Positions 56,722 to 64,000 of a DNA stretch of 64,000 bases are shown here, piece after piece (positions within the stretch are counted from its first letter, which is position 1; every line of letters starts with the position of its first letter). The notes under the pieces were generated by a model that saw nothing but the letters and a program-made list of their open reading frames with translations, searched no databases and was not told the DNA's origin. A program made the translations under genes and the position numbers. Source of the DNA: Microbotryomycetes sp. JL201 (taxonomy: Eukaryota > Basidiomycota > Microbotryomycetes); the NCBI GenBank assembly GCA_033819885.1, contig JAQYUZ010000055.1, forward strand, positions 1 to 64,000. Direction: 5' to 3'.

Positions 56722-59700
56722 ATGGAGGCGCTGCTTGCGTCACCGTCGATGCGGCAGTGGTCGCCCGACTCGTCGTTTGACAGCGACCGGACGCCGTCAG
56801 ACGATGCGTCCCAAGGTAGTCCGAGGCTGCCTGGATGGATGCATCTCGCTGTAGATACGCCCGACTCGCTCGCCCATTCGACGGACGATGAAAACGAGCA
56901 ATATGCAGACGCGAACGGTGGCACGGACCGCTCGAATGTTGACACAGCGCCACGACAGCGGCACCCAGCGTGGCTAACGGACGAGCTTGAGGAGGAATGG
57001 ACTGTCGACGACGAGTCTGATCTGCCGACGACGCCGTACCAGCCGCTGCAGGACCATCGTCCGCCCTCTCGCCGCAGTCAAAACAACAACAACCAGCCTC
57101 AAACGCCGACTGGCCCGTCAAAGACACCAACAGCAACGTTCAACACGTGCTTGACCTCTTTGAACAAGCCGAGGGTGCCGTCAAGCTTGAGATTCGCGTA
57201 CACGACCGCAGACGATGACCAGTCATTCGCGTCGGTCAACTCAGAGTCTCGCCACAGAGGACACGATCAAGGTGACAATGAGGAAAGTAACGATGACAAT
57301 CTCGAACGACATCAAGACTCTGACAACAACGAAAAAGCCTATGGCTCGTTGTTCGATCGAGACTCGGATGTTCGCTCGGCTGGTACATCGGATGTCAATT
57401 CCGTCGGCACGTTCATCGTCAAGAGCAATCCTTCAACGACAGACGCGGGGCAGCTTCAGGCTGCAGTGCGTGCATTGCAAGCTGGCCAAAGCGCAGGCTT
57501 AGGAGGCGTTGCAGACGGAGAGCAGCCAGACGCAGACAAGCTGTCTTCGACAGACGGACCAGACAGACTAGGAGGACTGCTCAACCTGTTCAATCCTTCA
57601 CCTCCACCAGGTCAGAACCGAAACATCATTTTCAAGGCTTCGCTGCGACGAACTGACTGAATCGCATCTGGTAGCTCCTGGGTCCAGCGGTCTGGCTCAG
57701 ACCGCCAAGGTCCCGAGCGTCGAAGCATTCACGTTCGAGGCGCCACTGTCGACGCCTCGACGATCCTGGAAGGAGATGGAGCATTTCTCACCCGATGACC
57801 ATTCGGCAACTCCGACAGCGAACCCTATGACCGCTGGTCCTGTCCATGGCACGCCGTCCGTTCCGAGAATGGCTCGTGAACACGCTGTCCCGCAAGCGCC
57901 TTCATTGCAAGGTCGAAATCGCTACCTTCACAGACCTGACACGAACGGAGCTGTACAGTCCCGACTCGAAGCATTGCAGGAGCACATCGAAGGTAGCCAG
58001 GAACCAGACGGACCAGTTTCTGAAGACGATGCCACGCCAAGAGCAAGTAATGTAGAGGCGCCACCCGCCCAGTCTCCGATGCCTCCTCTCAAGCTGTTCG
58101 AATTCCAGTACGACACTTTTACCCGCGAACACCTTGCTGCCCTCGTCGATGAAATTGACGGACTCGGCCAAGCTGGATCTGCTTCACATGCAAACCTCGA
58201 TAGAGACGTACCAGCGAACCAGGAGACATCTTTTGTGGATATAATGCCAGCCCAAATCGTTGATCACGGCGAGGATTCGCGCGATTCGGCGGAAGCTTCA
58301 AGGTCAATCAAGAGGATCCGGCTCAGCCCCCCAATGGGGCAAGCTCTGACGCCACGGCCTGCACTCAGACGGACTGGTAGACGATTGAGCTCGACTCGTC
58401 GACGCAGTGGGGAGAAGCGACGCGATGACGGGTTCAGGACAGTTCTCGGCGCCAGTGCCTCGGCTCGACGAGTCAGGACGTACATTCCTTCTCAAGCACA
58501 ACCATCTCAGTCATTCACTACAAGCCGCAGCCCCAGCGTTCTTTCAACGGTTGCTACAACGAGAGAAAGACTCGACGACGCCAACGCGCTGCTTGATCGA
58601 ATACGTGCCAAGAAGGCAGAAAGGGACAAGGCGAGACGTGAAGCCGAAAGAGACCTGGATGCGCGACAAGCTCTCAGCTACGAGGAAGGGGACCGCGCAA
58701 GCGTGCTTAATGCCAGTCGAAGCCGCTTGGACACGAGCATGGTCGGGCAACCAGATCGCGACCCTTTCCTCGCCCAGATTGATTCTAGGCCGTCGTCGAG
58801 AACGAATGATCACGTGCGACCGTCACCGCTACCTCAGCTAGCCGAAAAGGCGTCGGCCATGATCCGAAATCATTTGCTAGAGTCTGCCGCGTCGTCGCCG
58901 AGCCAGCTTGGGCATTCAAGACACTCGTCAGAGCCCATGATGGGCGCTAGGGGGCCTCAGGTCGGTGAGGGTCGAAGGAGGATGGCTCGTCGTTTTGAAC
59001 AGCGTAACCAGACCGTCTTTGAAGAAGAGGACCAAGAGGCGACCGCAAAGATCGACAAGACGCCTCACGCGCTCACAGAAAATGCTCGTCACAGGTCATT
59101 GACGACAGTAGGCCCTGGAGAAATGTCACATTTGTTGACGGCGCTCGATATATCGAGAGCTGCCGTCTTTGATCACGCTCGAGGGCAGTGGACGCACCCA
59201 GGGAGCGCTCAGCTGTCAGAGAGTGGGAATCGTGACCCGTTCAGGGAGCTCGACGAGTCGAGAACGAGCGGAGAGACGAGGATAGCTACGGCGCGAGCAG
59301 ACGCGAACGGCTTGTCTGGCCTAGGGATCTCGGCAGGTACCCCAAAGAGAGTCGCAGGGGTTGCCAACGAGCGTTCTCCGCTTGTCGTCGTTTCGCCGCC
59401 CGACGCCACTTATTTCGAGCCTCAGCCTCATGACCTTGTAGACGAGCAGGCAGACGACACCGGGACATGGGGTGACGGTGCTTCAGCTCGGAAACGAGAA
59501 CAGCGGCAGATGGTTTCTGCAAGCACAATATTTGTCCCGCCAGAGTCGACGCCCGCGCCCGCATCGGTTCGATCATCTGCTAGTGTCAGGCCGCTTCCTC
59601 AAACGCCACTGGCTTCTGCCACCAACCACACGACCCGTTCACACAAACCTCGATCTGTTCTTAAAACTAGATCAAGTGGCCAGCGCGCGTCGGCAACACC

Positions 59701-61936
59701 CGGCAGTCGCCTCGAGTCAGATTCGAAAGAACCACGGTCCGTCAGCTTCTCGGACGGTCGCACTACTGGCAAGATTGTTGGACTTGCCGTTGAGCGCGGC
59801 GCAAACTTGCGGCCGAGCGCGCTGCGGCAAGAAGCGTCCATTGCGACCGCGTCCGGCGACCACAGCTTACTTTCGATTGGCGAACCGGGCTCGCTCGAGC
59901 TCGTCGACGATGATCAGGAAGAGGACGAGGAACCGGACCTTGACGAGGCATCGCCCTCGTTGAAGGTGTCTGCCAGGTCAAAAAGTTTGCGAAAGGGATC
60001 TGGTTCGGTCGACATTTCTGGCGGTCAGTGCTCTCCCATCTCCTCACCGTTGGCTCGACCTGAACAGTGCCAAACGAGTGCAGAGAACGGCTTGTCTGTC
60101 GACGGCAGCAGCAGGAAAAATGGCTTGCTGTCTCTGGCGAATCAGTCGGCAACCTCTCGTACATTTCGACGGACGACCGCGCCCGATGCTACTTTCTTGA
60201 CAGAATGCTCCTTCGGGGTGTCTGCCGAGCGACTTGTTAAGCAGATTACGGACGTCGAGCCGTTTGAGCCTCATTGGGACACCCTCAAGTCTATTGATCT
60301 GTCAAACAAAGGCGCCGACAGTGTCGTGCGCATGAAAGAATTTTTGCCGAACCTTGACCAAGCCAACTTGTACGTCTAGTTGACAGAAGCAGGCTGTTTC
60401 ATGTCGTTAACCTAACATACGCTTTCGCATTCAGCAATAACAATCAGATTGCGTTCTTGACTGGCGTACCACCAACGCTACGCACGCTGCTGATTGCTTC
60501 GAACCGGCTGACATCAATCACATCTTTCGGTCACCTGCAAAATCTCGAGCGGATCGACTTGAGCGACAATCAGCTGGACACATTACACCAGTTGTCGTGC
60601 TTGCGACATTTGCGCGAGCTCAAGGCAGACCGCAATTGCATCACTGACTTGACCGGTTTGTGCGAACTGGATGGCTTGGTGCGATTGAGCCTGGCCGGAA
60701 ATATGATCTCAAACGTGAACTTTTCGTCGTGCAAGTGGTGAGAGCGTGCTTGGCTCCGGACGACAAGCGCTTGCTGATGATCGCGTTGTTGGCGTTAGGT
60801 CTCGGCTCGAGTTGCTCAATCTGAATAGGAACAAAATCAACTCGATAGACGGAATAGAAAGCCTACAGGCGCTGTCCCTGCTGAATCTCGGTGAGCACAA
60901 AGCACAAATTGCTGTCTACCGTCGATGATGATATGCTGATGCATCCACGGCTTGGAAGACCACAACGAAGTGACGACCATTGAACCAAAGCTCGTCATGC
61001 CTCGGATGCGAGTATTGCGCCTGTGCAGTAACCCTGTCAGGATGCTGGACGTGTCGTTCGTTCCGAAACTGCGCACGCTGTACATCGATTCGGCACGGTT
61101 GGGCACAGTTTACGGCACGGACACCTTGCGCAAGCTCGAGAACCTTTCCATCAGGGATCAAAGTGGCGAAGCGTTGTGAGCCACATGATATCCTGGGCTT
61201 GGATGTAGCAGAGATTGATTGCTTTCTACAGGACCCTTGCCATGCGAGATGTGAGGGACATTCGACGGCTTTACCTCAGTGGGAACCCGCTACCTCGGGC
61301 GTTCCCATCCGAAAAGTTTTTCAACCTCGTCTACCTCGAGCTCGCCATGTGTCAAATCACAACGCTCCCGGCCGACTTGGCGAATGTGATTCCCAACGTG
61401 CGCGTCTTGAACCTCAATTTCAACTTTGTCGAGGAGCTGGAGCCGCTGGCTGGATTGACTAGGTTGACGTCGCTGTCCGTGGTTGGCGCTCGATTGAGCA
61501 AGGTGCGATCTGTCGCGGCTGTGCTCGCGTCAATGCAGGAGTTGCAAACATGTGACCTTCGGTGAGCCTCAACTGCTACATTGTCAAAGGTGTCTTCTCT
61601 GAACCCTCATTCTGCGGTCACAGTATGAATCCTTTGACATTAGCATTCTACCCGCCGTTCATTTCGCCTCCATCTGTCGCGATGCCGTCTCACGCTGAGC
61701 ACCAGATCCTTCATCCGGACGACGAGCCAAGTCCGCTGATCGAACCGGCCAATTGGCCCTCCATTGACAAGAAATTTCGACGGACGCTGCCTGACAGGTA
61801 CTATTTCAAGCGGGCGTCTTACCGCGCCGTCGTGCTACACAGTGTGCCGACGCTCGTGCAGCTGGACGGTTTGAACTTGGACCGGGAGAGGCCCAAGCTT
61901 GCGCGCGTAATTGCCAGATTGGCGAGTCATGGTTGA
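56722..61936 (+). CDS. NUD1: Nud1/Cdc11-like spindle-pole-body scaffold
   Basis: Scaffold of the mitotic exit/septation network at the spindle pole body. Starts MEALLASPSMRQWSPDSSF at ATG 56722; a TTG upstream in frame is not used. The first 1200 residues or so are disordered, Ser/Asp/Arg-rich. The first intron has donor gtcaga near 57611 and ends at 57674. From about 60200 a run of leucine-rich repeats follows over several exons: HWDTLKSIDLSNKGADS, LRTLLIASNRLTSIT, LERIDLSDNQLDTLH, LELLNLNRNKINSIDGIES, MRVLRLCSNPVRMLDV, NVRVLNLNFNFVEELEPLAG. The C-terminal cap NPLTLAFYPP, then DKKFRRTLPDRYYFKRASYR and LVQLDGLNLDRERP, is characteristic of Cdc11/Nud1. About 1480 residues. It belongs to the same pathway as MOB1. 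Confidence 0.88.
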
Positions 61937-62076
61937 AAGAGCATCGCAGTCCATGTAAATAGTTTCGATTTTGTTTCGTATGTTGTCAATTTATGATTGT
62001 GACCGAGTTTTTCCCTGCAGTTTGCGTCAATTGAAGTTGGATCATTCAGCAGTTGCGGCTGTCGGCCGTGCCAACA

Positions 62077-64000
62077 ATGCAGAGTCCGCTCGAGCCTCCT
62101 GTCAGCGGGCTCGCTCCGACCGTGTTGACTGTTGCCAATGTCATGTTGCAGCAGTTGACGACGCTGCTTGGCCCGGCGACGGCGTCGACGAACCGATTGA
62201 TGAACGACCAACAGCCTGCCAGCGTATCTTCAAATGCGCTCATGCATCCGCTCGGACCTTGTTCCGATGAATTGACGACGGAACAGCACCGTGCTGCGTT
62301 CAAGGACGCTGTCAAGCAAGTGCGCAGCGCGTTGCAAAGCTTCAACCACGTCATCTTGGCCCACCAGAATTCAACAGCATCCACAACAGCTACAACAACG
62401 ACGCTTCAGCCGTCTTCGGGGCTGTCACCTGCTAACAAGGTGCAATGCGACAAGCTGGCGAGTCTGTGGAAAGAGGCGAGCGCCAGTGAGGCTGTGCTGC
62501 ACAATACTCGGTCAAAGCACCCTCGGACAATCAATCAGATGCTTGATGACAATAGAGCGGGGCATGGGCCGCTCTGGACGACGCTCACGGCGCGGGCGCA
62601 CGTCGCAAGAGCAGCGGCAGCTAGTGGCAAACATCCGTCTCAAGACGAAGGCGCATCGTCAGCGTTGCATACGACTGAACATCAAGCTGTTGGCTCGGGC
62701 AGAGGCAGCTGCACGATCGAGTTGCTCGAGACGATCACGACGCAGCTCGGCCTCGTCACGTTCAAAGACTCGACTACACAATCTGTCGTCGACGGGACTG
62801 GCGCAACAACGTCGCGAGAAGTATACACATTGTCGATAGGAGGCAAAGTCATGGTCGTCGACGTCGAAGTGTTGGCTGACAGCGGCAAGGTCGTCAAAGT
62901 CAAAATGTCGTACGCCCTCGAAACCCAACATGACTGCGACGAGACGGCGCACAGGCTGCACGAAGCTTTGAGAGACGTTGAGCGTGTATCAGATCCTCAT
63001 TCTTCGACGGACGAGTTGCAGATGGCGGCGCGAGGGCTGGCATCGTTTCAGGCTGCGTTGGCTCAACTTCGACAATTCGATGAATGGACAGAAGAGACGA
63101 CAGTCGACTGCTTTGCAGCATACGAGGGCATGGTCATGTCCATCGACACTGAGGTCACAAAACAGAGTACAAAAAAGTCTGTCATCAAAGCTGCGAAAAT
63201 CCGAACCCGCAGGCGCTGACCTTGATAATAGCTCGAAATTGCCTCGATTGGTGCCAAGGTTCGCCTCGCCAAAGCTTAACGTTCTCTTGCATGCGAGCCC
63301 AACAGTGCAAACATCAATCGACTTTGATGCGTTAAAGAAGCAGCCAGATTGGTTCGATACGCTTGCAATTCCAGGTCTCGCGAATTTCAGCATCGACCTC
63401 GTCAAGCCTCAAAAGAAATTCTCGACTGCGTCATTTTGTGCGTCATTCAGCTCACCTGTTCCGATCAGCAAATCGACGGGCAAAAAGGTTCTGGCTGCTC
63501 TGGGACACGGGAAACTTAGCCCGCAGTCGATGGAGAAGGCGTGCCCGCCCTCCAGTCAGATGGTGCCTCTCGAGCGCTTACTGGTCAGTCTCATCCTGCT
63601 ATCAAGGAGCTTGAGTCGAGCTTATCAGCACTGTTCTTAGACTGATGCTGTGTCGCTCGATAATGGCTGCGTATCGGTGAGTACAGTCTCTGTACACAAC
63701 ATGGTCAACACTGACTGTGCGCCACGTCACTAGAGTGTTCCGGGCGTTCTCTGCAAGCTGGACTTCCGCCCAGGCAACCCGAATGCCGTACCCGGTTTCT
63801 TGTGTACGCACATCAAATTTGAGCGGATTGAGCAACTGGTTGCCGTTCTAGCCGTGAGCTGCACTTGCTTGATCCTGAAAGAGTCGGTCTGCTGATGTTG
63901 TCTGCACAGGCGCTCCGGCCGCAGTTTTTGATCAACGACCTGTTTGTCAGCTGTTTCAGCAAGCCTGGAGCTTCAGAAGAGAGTGAACCTCGCGGAAAAC
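62077..64000 (+). CDS. MED1: Mediator subunit 1 (Med1), cut by the window edge
   Basis: Middle-module subunit of Mediator. Starts MQSPLEPPVSGLAP at ATG 62077 (an upstream TTG is in frame but not favoured). A helical N-terminal part is followed by the Med1 domain: ELLETITTQLGLVTFKDS, EVYTLSIGGKVMVVDVEV and VVKVKMSYALET. After an intron near 63130-63200 come RFASPKLNVLLHASPTVQT and SSPVPISKSTGKKVLAALG, a Med1-type motif. The last visible exons include VLCKLDFRPGNPNAVPG near 63740. The gene continues past 64000. Tandem to NUD1 with 140 bases between. The call rests on the shape of the Med1 domain, which evolves fast. Confidence 0.75.

Noticed and set aside
1-64000. CRISPR arrays, operons, ribosome binding sites
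   Set aside because: The window is eukaryotic nuclear DNA with spliceosomal introns; no such structures are seen.

Overview
This window is nuclear DNA from a fungus, most likely a basidiomycete. The genes are split by very short spliceosomal introns (about 35-110 bases, gtgngt donors, ctgac/ctaac branch points) and are packed with promoters often under 150 bases. The protein set is fungal: Mob1, Nud1/Cdc11, Trs130, Sac3, Bro1, Fat1, Npl3-like, HIS1, GPI12 and GPI14. A Pucciniomycotina yeast or relative is my best guess, but the exact taxon is inference.

Left edge (1-3.9 kb): the Gag end of a Ty3/Gypsy-like LTR element on the minus strand, running off the window. Next to it lie about 2.2 kb of gene-free DNA almost without CpG. 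From 3.9 kb to the right end the window is wall-to-wall genes: ETF-beta, a LEA-2-type membrane protein, GPI12, HIS1, a Pol delta small subunit, MOB1, a small membrane protein, RIO1, GPI14, TRS130, a DUF2985-type membrane protein, phosphoglycerate mutase, a SAP30-like protein, TOM20, GSH2, a WDR7-like protein, PPE1, RACK1 (with an intronic U24 snoRNA), RPL12, SAC3, FAT1, an Npl3-like SR protein, an unrecognised intronless 625-residue protein, BRO1, NUD1/CDC11 and MED1 (cut by the right edge).

The genes do not form a biosynthetic cluster; they are housekeeping genes in many head-to-head pairs. Some share a pathway: GPI12 and GPI14 (GPI anchors), MOB1 and NUD1 (mitotic exit/septation network), RACK1, RPL12 and RIO1 (ribosome), SAC3 and the Npl3-like protein (mRNA export), TRS130, BRO1 and the WDR7-like protein (membrane traffic). 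I saw no convincing new multi-gene system.

The most unusual signals are in gene structure. GC-AG introns are frequent: six or seven among about 65 introns resolved by eye. Tiny exons are common, above all in phosphoglycerate mutase, whose first 32 codons or so are cut into six exons of 18, 14, 7, 13, 29 and 14 bases. The other striking signal is the CpG-depleted block at the left. Where exon coordinates are given below they were worked out by hand from splice signals, reading frame and recalled family sequence. In those genes the exon lengths sum to a whole number of codons. Genes for which only a span is given have introns that were not fully resolved.
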